DNA from: DATBAX01 sp963762965
GTDB taxonomy: Bacteria > Acidobacteriota > Terriglobia > Terriglobales > Acidobacteriaceae
NCBI GenBank assembly: GCA_963762965.1
Contig: CAVXME010000001.1
Span: 62,001-126,000, forward strand
DNA length: 64,000 bases
Reading direction: 5' to 3'
Positions 27,318-36,979 of the stretch are shown in pieces (positions within the stretch are counted from its first letter, which is position 1; every line of letters begins with the position of its first letter). A model generated the notes under the pieces. The model made no database searches, was not told where the DNA came from, and was given only the letters and a program-made list of their open reading frames with translations. Position numbers and translations under genes: made by a program.

Positions 27318-29321
27318 ATGGTATTCCGTTTTCGCGCGCCCTTTTGTCTCCTGCTGTTGCTTCTTGCGCTGGCTTTCGGCGTTCCCTGGTGCGCCGCTGT
27401 CGATTGGCCTCCCATTACGCCTGAAGAACAAGCCCTGACCAGCGTTCCCGAACAACCGGGTGCGCCGGCGGTCATTCTCAACCGGGAGGAGACGGACAAC
27501 GATCTGCAACACTTTCATTCCACGTATATTCGCATCAAAGTGCTTACCGAGGCAGGCCGCGAGTATGCCGACGTGCAAGTGCCCTACTTCCACCATGGCG
27601 GGAGCATCGGCGACGTCGCCGGAAGAACCGTGCATGCCGATGGTTCGGTGGTCCCCTTTGAGGGCAAGCCGCTGGACAAAACCATTGTCAAGTCGCACGG
27701 GTTTCGCTATCAGGTGAAGGCTTTTACTCTTCCCGATGTACAAGTCGGAAGCATTATTGAGTATCGCTATGAACACCACTATCCCGACAATCTGTTTGAA
27801 CAGCCGCAGTGGATCATGCAGCGGGAACTCTTCCAGAAAAGAGCATTCTTCAGGAACATTCCGTATGACTTCAAGCGCTCCAACATGTCGTTGATTCTGG
27901 GAGACGGACAGACCGCCACCGGCATGAGCTGGACATCGTACATGCCCAAGGACCACCAACCCCAGATTCGTACGACTCCCGTGGTGTATTGGGTGGAGCT
28001 GGAAATGAATAACATTCCTGCCTTCATCGAAGAGCCCTTCCAGCCCCCGGCCGATACCTTGAAATGGCGGGTGAATTTCTACTACAACTCTCGCAGCAAG
28101 GTGGAAGACTACTGGAAGGACGCAGGAAAGAGTTGGAACAAACGGATCGAGAATTTCATGGGCCACAAGAATGGCGTGGAGGAAGCGGTGTCAAAAACCG
28201 TGGCCGCCACAGACACGCCGGAACAAAAGGTGCGCAAGATTTATGCCTATGTTTCCCAGCTGGAAAATCAGAGCTATATTCCCTACCGGGCCCAGCAGGA
28301 AGAACATGTACTGGGCATGAAACGCAACCAGGGGGTGGAAGATGTCCTGGGGCAGCGCAGCGGAGACCACGACGATTTGGCCCGCTTGTTTGTCGCCATG
28401 GTGCGGGCTGCCGGGATTCCCGCCTGGCTGATGTGGGTGCCCAATCGCAGCGAAGGCTTTTTCGACGAACACTACATGAATACCGAGCAACTGGAAGCCG
28501 AGATTGCCATCGTGCAACTGGATGGCAAGGAAGTATTTCTCGATCCGGGAACCAAGTTCTGTCCCTACGGAATCATCAATTGGCGCTATTCCGGCTTGCG
28601 GGGTGTTCGCCAGAGTCCTGAGAAAGGGACGGAGTTTGGCGGGACCCCGGCGCCCGAATACAAGCAGGCGATGACAGTTCGGGTGGCCCACGTAGCCTTG
28701 AATGATCAAGGCGCCATTGACGGGACTGTCGATCTGGCTTTTTATGGAATTGAAGCCATGAACTGGCGCCGTGAAGCCGGCCGAACCGACCCGGAAGGAC
28801 GCAAGAAATTACTGGAAGACGAAATCAAGCGTTGGCTGCCCGGAAATAGCGAAATAACCCTGACCAAGATTCCGCAATGGGACGACGCCGAACAACCCGT
28901 AGTGGCGGAGTTCAAGATCAGCAGCCCGGTTGCCGTCAGCGCCGGCAAACGCTGGCTGGTCACGCCCCATATATTTCAAATCAACGATAAACCTGCGTTT
29001 CCCGCTGCCCAGCGGGTCAATCCCATTTATTTCGATTACCCTTCACAGGAAATTGACGAGGTGCATCTGGCGCTGCCGCCGAATGCCGAGATCGAGAGCC
29101 TACCCCCCGATGATTCCGCAAAGCTCGATTACGCACTTTATAAGACGCAGCAGAAGCAGGAAGCCGCCAACACGGTTTTTTCGCGGCGTGATTTGATTAT
29201 TGGCGGCATCCTGTTTCCGGTCACAGAGTACAAAGCAATCAAGGATTTCTACGACAAGGTGAAAGCTGGAGACGATCAGCAGGTCATCCTGAAAGCGGCG
29301 CCCCATGCTGCGGGAAATTAG
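27318..29321 (+). CDS. exported DUF3857/transglutaminase-like protein, catalytic Cys replaced
   Basis: Protein of 667 residues with a signal peptide (about 1-27), so periplasmic or surface. Residues 55-215 match DUF3857 and the middle holds a transglutaminase-like fold. Where the family has GDC, this protein has GDH (residues 349-351, codon CAC at 28368), followed by DDLARLFVAMVRAAGIPA. Later acidic and histidine positions (FLDPG) remain. Loss of the cysteine predicts no transglutaminase/protease activity of the usual kind. The last 17 bp overlap the next gene, a homologue with an intact triad, so they are co-expressed. Typical of Acidobacteriota/Bacteroidota; function unknown. Confidence 0.85.
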   Translation: MVFRFRAPFCLLLLLLALAFGVPWCAAVDWPPITPEEQALTSVPEQPGAPAVILNREETDNDLQHFHSTYIRIKVLTEAGREYADVQVPYFHHGGSIGDVAGRTVHADGSVVPFEGKPLDKTIVKSHGFRYQVKAFTLPDVQVGSIIEYRYEHHYPDNLFEQPQWIMQRELFQKRAFFRNIPYDFKRSNMSLILGDGQTATGMSWTSYMPKDHQPQIRTTPVVYWVELEMNNIPAFIEEPFQPPADTLKWRVNFYYNSRSKVEDYWKDAGKSWNKRIENFMGHKNGVEEAVSKTVAATDTPEQKVRKIYAYVSQLENQSYIPYRAQQEEHVLGMKRNQGVEDVLGQRSGDHDDLARLFVAMVRAAGIPAWLMWVPNRSEGFFDEHYMNTEQLEAEIAIVQLDGKEVFLDPGTKFCPYGIINWRYSGLRGVRQSPEKGTEFGGTPAPEYKQAMTVRVAHVALNDQGAIDGTVDLAFYGIEAMNWRREAGRTDPEGRKKLLEDEIKRWLPGNSEITLTKIPQWDDAEQPVVAEFKISSPVAVSAGKRWLVTPHIFQINDKPAFPAAQRVNPIYFDYPSQEIDEVHLALPPNAEIESLPPDDSAKLDYALYKTQQKQEAANTVFSRRDLIIGGILFPVTEYKAIKDFYDKVKAGDDQQVILKAAPHAAGN

Positions 29322-31284
29322 GAAAACAATCGGGCTGGGACTGCTCGGGTTGGCGCTGTTCACCCAGCTTGCGTGGGCCGGGGTCAACGTTCCCGACTGG
29401 GTGCGCCAGGCTGCGAGTCAGCCGCTGCCAACCTATGAGCCGGACACCAACGCAGTCGTGCTGCTGGACCAGACGGATTACACGGTCACCGCCCCGGGCG
29501 AATACCTGGAACACAGCCGCCATGTGGTGAAGATCCTTCGCCACGAGGGACGTGACGAAGGAGAATTCGCCCTTGACCTCGATCAAAAGGAGAAACTGCT
29601 TTCGGTCCATGGCTGGACCATCGATGCCGCCGGGCACGAATATGAATTGAAAAACAACGACAAGGATTTTCCTGAAACCAGCGCTTTCTTCGGTTTCGAT
29701 TTATACAACGACATCCGGGTGCGAAGAGCGCTGGCTCCGGCGGCCGAACCGGGATCAGTGATTGCGTTCGAGTACGAAGTAAAACGGCACGCCTGGCTGA
29801 ATCAACTCGATTGGTTTTATCAAGATGGTATCCCGGTTCGCGAAGCGAGTATGACATTGCAACTCCCGGCGGGGTGGGAGTACAAATCTTCGTCCACCGT
29901 TGCGGACCCGGTGCAGCCGGTGAAAAACGGAGACAATCGCTGGATCTGGACGGTTCGCGACGTTCCCGCCATTGAGCATGAAGCCATGATGCCGCATTTT
30001 CTGGCGCTCTCGGGACGCATGGAAATTGCCTACTTTGGCCCCGGCGACGGCGTACCGAGATCCGGATCGTGGAACGCGCTGGGCATCTGGTATGGCGGTC
30101 TGACTGCGGGGCGCAGGAACCCAACCCAGGAAATCTCGGATCGGGCCCACCAGTTGACAATGGGAAAACCAAGTTTTGACGAGAAAATAAAAGTCCTCGC
30201 TGCTTTTCTGCAATCCGAAGTGCGGTATGTCGAGATCCAGATCGGCATCGGGGGATGGCAACCCCATGCCGCCGGGGACATCTTCCATGCCCGCTACGGC
30301 GATTGCAAGGACAAAGCCACACTGCTCAGCAGCATGCTCGAGGAAGTGGGGATCAAATCGAATTACTTACTCATCGATACTTACCGGGGTATCGTGCATC
30401 CCAACCTGCCCTCCGCTTACTTCAACCACGCCATTCTGGCCATCGAATTACCGGCGGACACCCGTGCCGATGCTTACCAGAGTATGGTTACAGCCAGTAC
30501 AGGCAAGCGTTACCTGATTTTTGATCCCACCGACGAGTACACGCCGATCGGCGAGTTGCGGGCCCAATTGCAAAATACCTACGCCCTGCTGGTGACCGAT
30601 TCGGGTGGAGAATTGATTCGCACCCCGCTCTTGCCCCCGGACAGCAATCTTCTCTCCCGCACCGGGCACTTCACCCTGGCCCCTGACGGCAGTCTGGCTG
30701 GCGAAGTGGTCGAAGACCGCAGCGGCGCTCAAGCCAGCCAGGAACGTTCCTCATTGACGAATGCCAACCAGCAACAGCGTTCTCAAGAACTGGAAAACAG
30801 GCTGGGCGAGTCGCTTCAGGGTTTCACCCTGCAAAACAGCGACATCCAGCACCTGGACCAAATCCAGCAGGACTTGATTTACACGTTCAAGTTCACGACG
30901 CCTCAGTATGCCCAGATTCGTGGCCCCTTGATGCTGGTGAGGCCGCGCGTCCTGGGAGAAAAGAGTGCCCACGTCGAACAGGAGCGCAAGCCCAGGCAAT
31001 ACCCCATCGAGTTGAGGCGGACGTCGCGGGAGACCGATACTTACGAAATCGAAATCCCACAATATTACAAGGTGGACGACATCCCAGACCCGGTCAAAAT
31101 CGATGTGGGGTTCGCCAGCTATCAGAGCAAGGTAGAAGTAGAGGGATCAAAAATCCGCTATTGGCGGGAATACATTGTGCGCGATTTGAGCGTGGACCCA
31201 GACCACGTCGCGGACTGGCGCAAGCTACAGGGAGTGATCGGGGCCGATGAGGCCGCCGCCGTGGTGCTCAAGCGCGCCCCATAA
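29305..31284 (+). CDS. exported DUF3857/transglutaminase-like protein, intact triad
   Basis: Protein of 659 residues with a signal peptide ending near residue 25 (LAWAG). DUF3857 covers about 50-220; the transglutaminase core follows, with C334 (YGDCKDKA), H375 (FNHAI) and D407 (IFDPTDE) forming the expected triad. A C-terminal beta domain of some 200 residues ends the protein. It starts inside the end of the upstream gene (17-bp overlap), which implies translational coupling. It may process or cross-link envelope proteins, with the preceding Cys-less homologue as a partner; this is inference. Confidence 0.87.
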   Translation: MLREIRKTIGLGLLGLALFTQLAWAGVNVPDWVRQAASQPLPTYEPDTNAVVLLDQTDYTVTAPGEYLEHSRHVVKILRHEGRDEGEFALDLDQKEKLLSVHGWTIDAAGHEYELKNNDKDFPETSAFFGFDLYNDIRVRRALAPAAEPGSVIAFEYEVKRHAWLNQLDWFYQDGIPVREASMTLQLPAGWEYKSSSTVADPVQPVKNGDNRWIWTVRDVPAIEHEAMMPHFLALSGRMEIAYFGPGDGVPRSGSWNALGIWYGGLTAGRRNPTQEISDRAHQLTMGKPSFDEKIKVLAAFLQSEVRYVEIQIGIGGWQPHAAGDIFHARYGDCKDKATLLSSMLEEVGIKSNYLLIDTYRGIVHPNLPSAYFNHAILAIELPADTRADAYQSMVTASTGKRYLIFDPTDEYTPIGELRAQLQNTYALLVTDSGGELIRTPLLPPDSNLLSRTGHFTLAPDGSLAGEVVEDRSGAQASQERSSLTNANQQQRSQELENRLGESLQGFTLQNSDIQHLDQIQQDLIYTFKFTTPQYAQIRGPLMLVRPRVLGEKSAHVEQERKPRQYPIELRRTSRETDTYEIEIPQYYKVDDIPDPVKIDVGFASYQSKVEVEGSKIRYWREYIVRDLSVDPDHVADWRKLQGVIGADEAAAVVLKRAP

Positions 31285-31293
31285 AACTTTTTT

Positions 31294-34200
31294 TTACTGA
31301 ACAACCAGCTGGATCGGCACGGTACGGGTGATCGAGCCTGACTTAGCATCCACTGTAACCGTGTAGGTTCCGGCGGGTGTTCCGCTGGTAGTGGTCACGC
31401 TACTGCTGGAACCACATCCTGCCTGGAACAAGACCAGCGCGAAGAACCCAGCCAAGAGTGCTCCCATGAGCACTTTCCGCCGGCGCGACATTTTGCCGCC
31501 CCTACCCACACCGATCAGGGCCAGTCCGCTAACCGGGAGCCACAACGCATAGAGCGGTCCGCCGATTCGCCACAAGCCGGTGGTGGTGGTTACGCGCGCC
31601 GTCGTAGTGACCTCCAACACGCGACTCTGTGGACCATTATTGAGGTTGGTGATTGTCGGATTGGTAAAAGTACAGCCCGTTTCCGAAGGTAGCCCTGAGC
31701 CGCAGCTCAAGGTCACGCTGTTCGGAATCGGCCCGGTGGGGGTCACCTGGATATTGTAAATTGCGGGCACTCCCGCCTGGACGGTCACCGATGTAGGGCT
31801 CCCCGGCGCCGGGGCGACTGAAAAGTCATTCACCACCACCGTTGCGCTGCTGGTGGGGCCGGTAGTCGGAGCACTGACGTATCCGCTGTTACTCAGGGAT
31901 CCGCTGGCAGTTGGGATCAGAGTCACGGTGATGGTGGCAATCCCACCCGCGTCCAGGAGTCCGATGCCGCAGGAAACGCTCTGGCCGGCAACCGAACCAC
32001 AACTTCCGGGGCTCGCTGTTGCCGACACAAAACCTGCGTTGCCCACGGCAAGACTGTCGGTGAAAACAACGCCACTCGTGGGGTCAGTCGATTTATTCGT
32101 AATGGTGTACTTGAAGGTGGCTGGGTTCCCTACACCAAGCGGGGTCGGCGACCCAACCGCAGTCAAGGGCAGACTCACCAGGGGGCCAAGCTTGGTAAGA
32201 AAAGCATCGCTCGGACCTTGTAGCGCTCCCTGGAAGGGAGTCAGAGTGGGAAAATTCCCCGACGACGTCTCACCCGTCAGATAGCTGTTGCTTTGGAAAT
32301 CCACCGCCACCCCGGTGCCAATGTCGGTGCCGGAACCTCCCAGATAGCTGCTGAAGGTAGTGGGAGTCGTTTCCGACGTCGAAGTGGTATCAATGCGGGC
32401 GTAGAACGCGTCCTCCGCCCCTCCGCCATATCCGGCTTGCAAAGGAGACGCTGAATTCGGAAAGTCCGTGGAGTTCGTCATGCCCGTGATCCGGGCCCCT
32501 CCGGTCGTGTCTGCCACGATGGCCAAGCCGGCGTCTGATCCACTCCCACCCAGGTAAGTGAAATAACTGAGAGTCACGTCCTCGGGTGTGGTCCCGCTGG
32601 TGACAGGCTGCGCAAATTTGGCCACAAATGCGTCCGGGACAGTCACTGCCGGGCAGGGGGAAGGAGGAACCGCCGGCGGAGCCGGATTCGGCATGCCAGG
32701 GCAACTCTGGAAAGCAGGGACCGTAACGGTGGTGGGGATGGCAATGTCGCTGGAAGTCGTCGAACCGGTCAGATAAGCATTGCGGCCAACGTCCACTGCA
32801 ATTCCATAAGCCACATCCGAACCGCTACCGCCGAAATAGGTGGCATAGTTCACAATGTAATCAGAACCGCAATTGGAATTCGAGGGCACGGTAAACTGCG
32901 CCAGCCAGGCGTTGGTTCCGGATGTGCTCAATAGGCTGCCCTGATAAGCATTCACCAGCGGCAACATGTTGCTATAGTTCGTGCCAGCGGAAACGTAGGC
33001 GTTGCAATTGCTGTCTACGGCAATCCCGCCGCCAATCATCGTCGGAGTTCCCGAGTTGACCAACGTGCCGCCCAGGTAGCTGGAATACAGCAGGCTGGCT
33101 GACCCAACTTTGGTGGGATCGAGCTTGGAGAAAAACAGTTCAATGGTTCCCGGCGGAACAAACCCGAAAAGTGTTGACCAGGAATTCGGCGTAGTCGGAA
33201 AGTCGGTGGAAGTCGTAGTGCCAGTCACATAGACCCGGTCCATGGAATCAATGGCCACCCCGGAGGCAGTGTCCACGCCGCTACTCGCCAGATAAGTGGA
33301 GTACAGCAGATTGGCACCCGAGTCGAGTTTGGTGACGAAAGCATGATTGCCCGCGGTGGGAGTGACGGTCAAGCCGTTCGCGGTGGGGAAATCTGGAGAA
33401 TCCGTGGTTCCCGACACGTAGACGTTGAACCCGGCATCCACTGCAATGCCAGCTGGGTAATCAATATCGCTGCCGCCAAGATACGTGGAATAGAGCAAGG
33501 CGGACGCCTGGGAATTGAACTTGGCAATAAACACGTTGGCGGTGCCCGTCAAATTCCCGAAATGGCCCGGGGATGGCGGGAAGTCCGTGGACTCGGTGGA
33601 ACCGGCGATGTAAGCATTCAGTCCGGAATCGACTGCAATCGCGGGGCAGCCGGGAGTGAATGCCAGGCCGGTTATGGCGGAACAACTTTCGGCTCCCGAG
33701 CCTCCCAAATAGGTCGAGTAGGTGAGCAAGGGGTCGATCACAAGCGCGCGGCTGTGGTCGTAGGCTCCCAACTCGAACCCCACTTGATCTTTCGCCCGCA
33801 GCACGAACTTTCCCGAAACGGGACGCTGCTCGTGCCCGATCTGCTGATAGACGCGCGGCGCTTTCAGTTCGACACTCCCCGCGCCCGTGGCCAGGACCAG
33901 ATTTCCGCTGGCATCAAGGCGCAGCTTATCCGGCCCCCGGAATCGCAGGCTCACTTGCTTCGCATCTGCGCCTGGGGCCACTTCAAAGTCATATTCCAGC
34001 CGCCCCTGGTTGCCGTAGTACACCAGATCGATTCCTGGGTACACATTCTGGTAAAGGACGCGCGCAAATTGGGGTATATTGCGATGCCATTGCTTAGGGT
34101 CGTTCCCGATGAAATAGTTGCTCTTGCCCGGCAACTCGTTGGTTCCAATCACCGCGGCATTCTTATTGGCGCCACCCAGAACCATACTTAATGCGACGGC

Positions 34201-34554
34201 GTCGGTGGCGGACGCCTGAATCTTCAGAACGGCTTCATCGGTTGTCAGAAACAATCCATACCCGGTGCCGCGAGCCAGGAATTTAACTTTCGGATCGGTT
34301 TGTCCCTGGTTTACTTCGAAAGCCAGAGGCAAATGGCTGTAGGTCGCCTGAATTTGCTGCCGCCGATCTGTCAACGAAGAAGCCTTGGAGGAATTCGAAG
34401 CCAAAATGGTGGGTTGGCCGATTAGGTACCCGCCCGGCCGCGGAGTGGCGTCCAGTTTGAGAAGGACCCCTCCGGCGACTGCCAGCAGCACCAGACACAG
34501 CAAGCCGCGGCTGCGCAAAAATTCCCCACCCAACCCAAGGCGATTCAATCTCAC
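31294..34554 (-). CDS. SBBP-repeat surface/beta-propeller protein
   Basis: Large exported protein of about 1086 residues. I chose the GTG at 34554 because GGAGGAG lies six bases upstream and a hydrophobic signal segment (LLCLVLLAVAGGVLL) follows; the frame is open to 34656. An N-terminal domain (LPLAFEVNQGQTDPKVKFLA) leads to about nine SBBP repeats of the form LLYSTYLGGSG-D-G-AVD--GN-YVTG-T-S-DFP. A DUF11-like domain (NPATFKYTITNKST) and an Ig-like part follow. The end has a hydrophobic helix, arginine/lysine residues, then FQAGCGSSSS and a small beta domain, a module common on acidobacterial surface proteins. Role probably structural or adhesive. Confidence 0.85.
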   Translation of the reverse strand: MRLNRLGLGGEFLRSRGLLCLVLLAVAGGVLLKLDATPRPGGYLIGQPTILASNSSKASSLTDRRQQIQATYSHLPLAFEVNQGQTDPKVKFLARGTGYGLFLTTDEAVLKIQASATDAVALSMVLGGANKNAAVIGTNELPGKSNYFIGNDPKQWHRNIPQFARVLYQNVYPGIDLVYYGNQGRLEYDFEVAPGADAKQVSLRFRGPDKLRLDASGNLVLATGAGSVELKAPRVYQQIGHEQRPVSGKFVLRAKDQVGFELGAYDHSRALVIDPLLTYSTYLGGSGAESCSAITGLAFTPGCPAIAVDSGLNAYIAGSTESTDFPPSPGHFGNLTGTANVFIAKFNSQASALLYSTYLGGSDIDYPAGIAVDAGFNVYVSGTTDSPDFPTANGLTVTPTAGNHAFVTKLDSGANLLYSTYLASSGVDTASGVAIDSMDRVYVTGTTTSTDFPTTPNSWSTLFGFVPPGTIELFFSKLDPTKVGSASLLYSSYLGGTLVNSGTPTMIGGGIAVDSNCNAYVSAGTNYSNMLPLVNAYQGSLLSTSGTNAWLAQFTVPSNSNCGSDYIVNYATYFGGSGSDVAYGIAVDVGRNAYLTGSTTSSDIAIPTTVTVPAFQSCPGMPNPAPPAVPPSPCPAVTVPDAFVAKFAQPVTSGTTPEDVTLSYFTYLGGSGSDAGLAIVADTTGGARITGMTNSTDFPNSASPLQAGYGGGAEDAFYARIDTTSTSETTPTTFSSYLGGSGTDIGTGVAVDFQSNSYLTGETSSGNFPTLTPFQGALQGPSDAFLTKLGPLVSLPLTAVGSPTPLGVGNPATFKYTITNKSTDPTSGVVFTDSLAVGNAGFVSATASPGSCGSVAGQSVSCGIGLLDAGGIATITVTLIPTASGSLSNSGYVSAPTTGPTSSATVVVNDFSVAPAPGSPTSVTVQAGVPAIYNIQVTPTGPIPNSVTLSCGSGLPSETGCTFTNPTITNLNNGPQSRVLEVTTTARVTTTTGLWRIGGPLYALWLPVSGLALIGVGRGGKMSRRRKVLMGALLAGFFALVLFQAGCGSSSSVTTTSGTPAGTYTVTVDAKSGSITRTVPIQLVVQ

Positions 34555-34681
34555 TAGCTCCTCCGAACTTCTGATTTCATGGAGAAAAAGAAAAACGGCG
34601 CACGAACAACATTCCCACTCGCGTCCGGCGCAGCGGTATGCGTAACGGTCACCCAAAAAAATGGCGAAAAAGTAAGTAACT

Positions 34682-34710
34682 ACTTAAACATCTGACGGAT
34701 AGCCTGTCAA
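34682..34710 (-). promoter_or_regulatory. promoter of the SBBP protein gene
   Basis: Minus strand: TTGACA (34705-34710), 17 bp, TTAAGT (34682-34687), giving a leader of about 120 bases before the GTG at 34554. The 490-bp gap from 34555 to 35044 holds nothing else I can support; a c-di-GMP riboswitch was looked for and not found. Confidence 0.5.
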
Positions 34711-35044
34711 GGTGCGTGCCAGTCCCCTTCGCCCTGGATTGGTCAGATGCAGGCTTCTCTGCCCTGAGATGCCGCTGAGCGAGGCAAAAAGTTTCGCAGT
34801 AATTTTTGCTGTGGGCCGCAAACTCAAGAATGCCGGGATGGATCGCGAAAACCATGTTGGCCGATGACACATCGGCGAGTGATTCGAGCCTCTTCCGGCC
34901 CCATTCACTGACTCAGTTCCCCGGATTTTGGGCTTGCAAATGACTGATAATTAAGTTAATTCTTGGATCAAGGCGTATCTGAGTAGTTGGCAGCGCTTCT
35001 CCGTGCGCGGGAAATGACACGGCATCGAGACCCTTACTTTATAG

Positions 35045-35452
35045 ATGCTTCCAGAACTACAAACCATGGAGCCTTCGCAGGAACGACGCACCATGCGGCG
35101 TTTCGACATGCGCCTCCCCGCGATCGTGAAACTGTCCCAAGCGGGGGCTGGCACAGCCGAAATTCCGGCGCAAGAAATTCTAACCGAAACCCAGAACGTC
35201 AGCGCTCGCGGAGTTTTCTTTTATGTAGACCGGCCCATTAGCGAAGGGGCCCGTATTGCGGTGACCCTGACATTTCCGCCCCACATCACATTAACTGATC
35301 CGGTGCGGGTTCGCTTTGTAGCTCGCGTGGTCCGGGTGGAGGCGCCTCTGCCGGTTTCCCGCATCGGCGTCGCGGCCCTCATCGAAGAATACGAATTCCT
35401 GCCCTCCAATTCCGGAATGGATTTCCTGAACAAGGGAACTGCGATCAGTTGA
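35045..35452 (+). CDS. PilZ-domain protein
   Basis: Protein of 135 residues. RRTMRRFDMRLPAIV is the arginine element and NVSARGVFFYV the D/NxSxxG element of PilZ; the later strand SRIGVAALIEEYEF completes the barrel. Cyclic di-GMP binding is likely although the RxxxR spacing should be checked. The start is uncertain: ATG at 35045 or at 35066 (MEPSQERR), neither with a good ribosome site. It converges with the ccm operon, leaving 7 bp before the ccmD stop. No partner gene is apparent. Confidence 0.75.
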   Translation: MLPELQTMEPSQERRTMRRFDMRLPAIVKLSQAGAGTAEIPAQEILTETQNVSARGVFFYVDRPISEGARIAVTLTFPPHITLTDPVRVRFVARVVRVEAPLPVSRIGVAALIEEYEFLPSNSGMDFLNKGTAIS

Positions 35453-35459
35453 TTTGGCT

Positions 35460-35598
35460 CTAGGCTTGAGGATTTGCTTTTTGTTTCAGCCCTCTAACTT
35501 CCCGCCGCAGCCGTGCATACCGGCCCGCCAGAATGCTCAGATAAGTGATGTGGATAATCCAGGTGGCGGCGTAGGCGGCAAAAAGATAAGGCGTTCAT
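35460..35598 (-). pseudogene. ccmD: ccmD-like haem exporter subunit, single-base frameshift
   Basis: After MNA at the start, shifting by one base gives YLFAAYAATWIIHITYLSIL and then AGRYARLRREVRGLKQ to a TAG at 35460. That is the one-helix plus basic tail pattern of CcmD, and the position right after ccmC is the classical one. The ATG at 35598 and the TAG are in different frames: the interval is 139 bases, one too many. An extra A in the plus-strand sequence near 35588-35589 would explain it. No other start codon precedes the helix in the shifted frame. It is either a real inactivating indel or an assembly error. Confidence 0.65.
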
Positions 35599-35621
35599 CG
35601 AATAAAAATAAGAGGTCATAT

Positions 35622-36305
35622 TTAAGTCCGGGGCTCTAGCAAAGCGTCGAGGGCATGGGCTTCTTCGATCTGCCGCTGCATGATTTCCAACTGGTAGCGC
35701 CAGCAGAAGACCAGCGCAGCAAGACATAAAAAGGCCACCCAATTGACGAGCAGCACATGAAGCATGCGCGGATCAATGGAACCGCCGCCTCCAATCACCG
35801 GCTGGGGATGCTGGGTGCGAAAGAACCAGATGGAAAAATAGACCAGGGGAACATCGAGTGCGCCAAAAATGGCCAGGATGGCCGCGAGCACCGCTGTCTG
35901 GCCGCCGCTCGAGAAGCGGCGCAGAAGGAGATAGCTGACATAAATCAGCCAGAGCACGAGGGTGGACGTGAGGCGCATGTCCCAGGTCCACCAGATTCCC
36001 CATACTGGACGCGCCCACAGCGGCCCAGTCACCAACACAACGGTGCAGAAGACCACGCCCACTTCGGCGGCAGTGACAGCCACGGCATCTGCCTTCGGGT
36101 TGCGGCGAATAAGATAAATCACCGATGCCACCAGATTCACCGCAAACAGCAGAAATGCCGTCCACGCGGAAGGAACGTGATAGTAGAAAATTCGCTGCAC
36201 GTTGCCCATGGTGACTTCGGTGGGAGCCACGATCAAGGCCTGGTAAAGCGCATAGCCCAGCAAGATTGCGGTGAGGACTGCGAGGATAGGGAAGGCCCGT
36301 TTCAT
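35622..36305 (-). CDS. ccmC: haem lyase/exporter component CcmC
   Basis: Inner-membrane protein of 227 residues with six hydrophobic segments. It presents haem for attachment to CcmE in cytochrome c maturation system I. The tryptophan-rich WWD motif GIWWTWDMR is at 103-111, and the two periplasmic haem-ligand histidines are H43 (YYHVPSAW) and H183 (RMLHVLLVNW). Start ATG at 36305 overlaps the ccmB stop in ATGA. The frame is open upstream into ccmB, but only this start gives a CcmC N-terminus. The next downstream gene is the broken ccmD. Confidence 0.92.
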   Translation of the reverse strand: MKRAFPILAVLTAILLGYALYQALIVAPTEVTMGNVQRIFYYHVPSAWTAFLLFAVNLVASVIYLIRRNPKADAVAVTAAEVGVVFCTVVLVTGPLWARPVWGIWWTWDMRLTSTLVLWLIYVSYLLLRRFSSGGQTAVLAAILAIFGALDVPLVYFSIWFFRTQHPQPVIGGGGSIDPRMLHVLLVNWVAFLCLAALVFCWRYQLEIMQRQIEEAHALDALLEPRT

Positions 36306-36979
36306 TCCGCCTGCAATACGGTCTCGAAAAGAAAGAGACAAGCGATAGTAAACACTACATCGTAGGTACCCAGCAACACGATCCAGAACCTGGCGGAATT
36401 TTCTCCGGTAAGAATGTTGGTGGTTGCATTCACCATGGCAAGCAATGCCGGGATGGAAATCGGGAACAGCAGCAAGGGCAGCATGATCTCGCGGCTGCGG
36501 GTACGTAAGGACATGGCTGCGAAAAACGTTCCGTTCACGACCAGCGCCCAGGTGCCGAGTGCAGTCACGGGAATTAATTCCCATGCCGGCCCGAGCGCGC
36601 GCAGATTGTAAAAAATGATGAACAGCGGCGTCATCAGTGCTTCCAGCGTGCTGACGAAAATGAAATTTCCCAGGGCTTTCGCCAGAAACAACGGATTGGC
36701 AGGAGCCGGAGATACGCGGTAAGCGTCCAACACCTGATTGCGAAGCTCCCGCGCCCAGGTCTGGTTCAGCGCGGTCACCGCCGCAAACAAAAATGCCACC
36801 CAAATCAGGCCTCCCGCTATGCGCCGCGATTCTTCCGCCAGGGGATCAAAAGAAAAGCTGAAGATTACGACGACGAGCAGCGCAAAAAAGAGCATGGAAT
36901 TGATGGCGTCCTTGGAGCGCCACTCCAGACGCAGGTCTTTGGCGAGTGTGGCGCGAATGATCCCCGAAGGCTGACTCAT
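36302..36979 (-). CDS. ccmB: haem exporter permease CcmB
   Basis: Membrane protein of 225 residues, the usual CcmB size, with six hydrophobic segments. It is the permease partner of the ATPase CcmA in releasing holo-CcmE. Typical segments: AKDLRLEWRSKDAINSMLFF at the N-terminus and ALNQTWARELRNQVLDAYRV. ATG at 36979 overlaps the ccmA stop by four bases (ATGA) and its own stop overlaps ccmC the same way, so the three are translationally coupled. Confidence 0.92.
   Translation of the reverse strand: MSQPSGIIRATLAKDLRLEWRSKDAINSMLFFALLVVVIFSFSFDPLAEESRRIAGGLIWVAFLFAAVTALNQTWARELRNQVLDAYRVSPAPANPLFLAKALGNFIFVSTLEALMTPLFIIFYNLRALGPAWELIPVTALGTWALVVNGTFFAAMSLRTRSREIMLPLLLFPISIPALLAMVNATTNILTGENSARFWIVLLGTYDVVFTIACLFLFETVLQAE

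Noticed and set aside
31294..34656. Longer start for the SBBP protein at 34656
   Set aside because: The extra 34 residues are cysteine/arginine rich with no signal character, whereas GTG 34554 has GGAGGAG and a signal peptide.
34555..35044. c-di-GMP riboswitch upstream of the PilZ or SBBP genes
   Set aside because: No GEMM-type conserved core or tetraloop/receptor pairing could be found on either strand.
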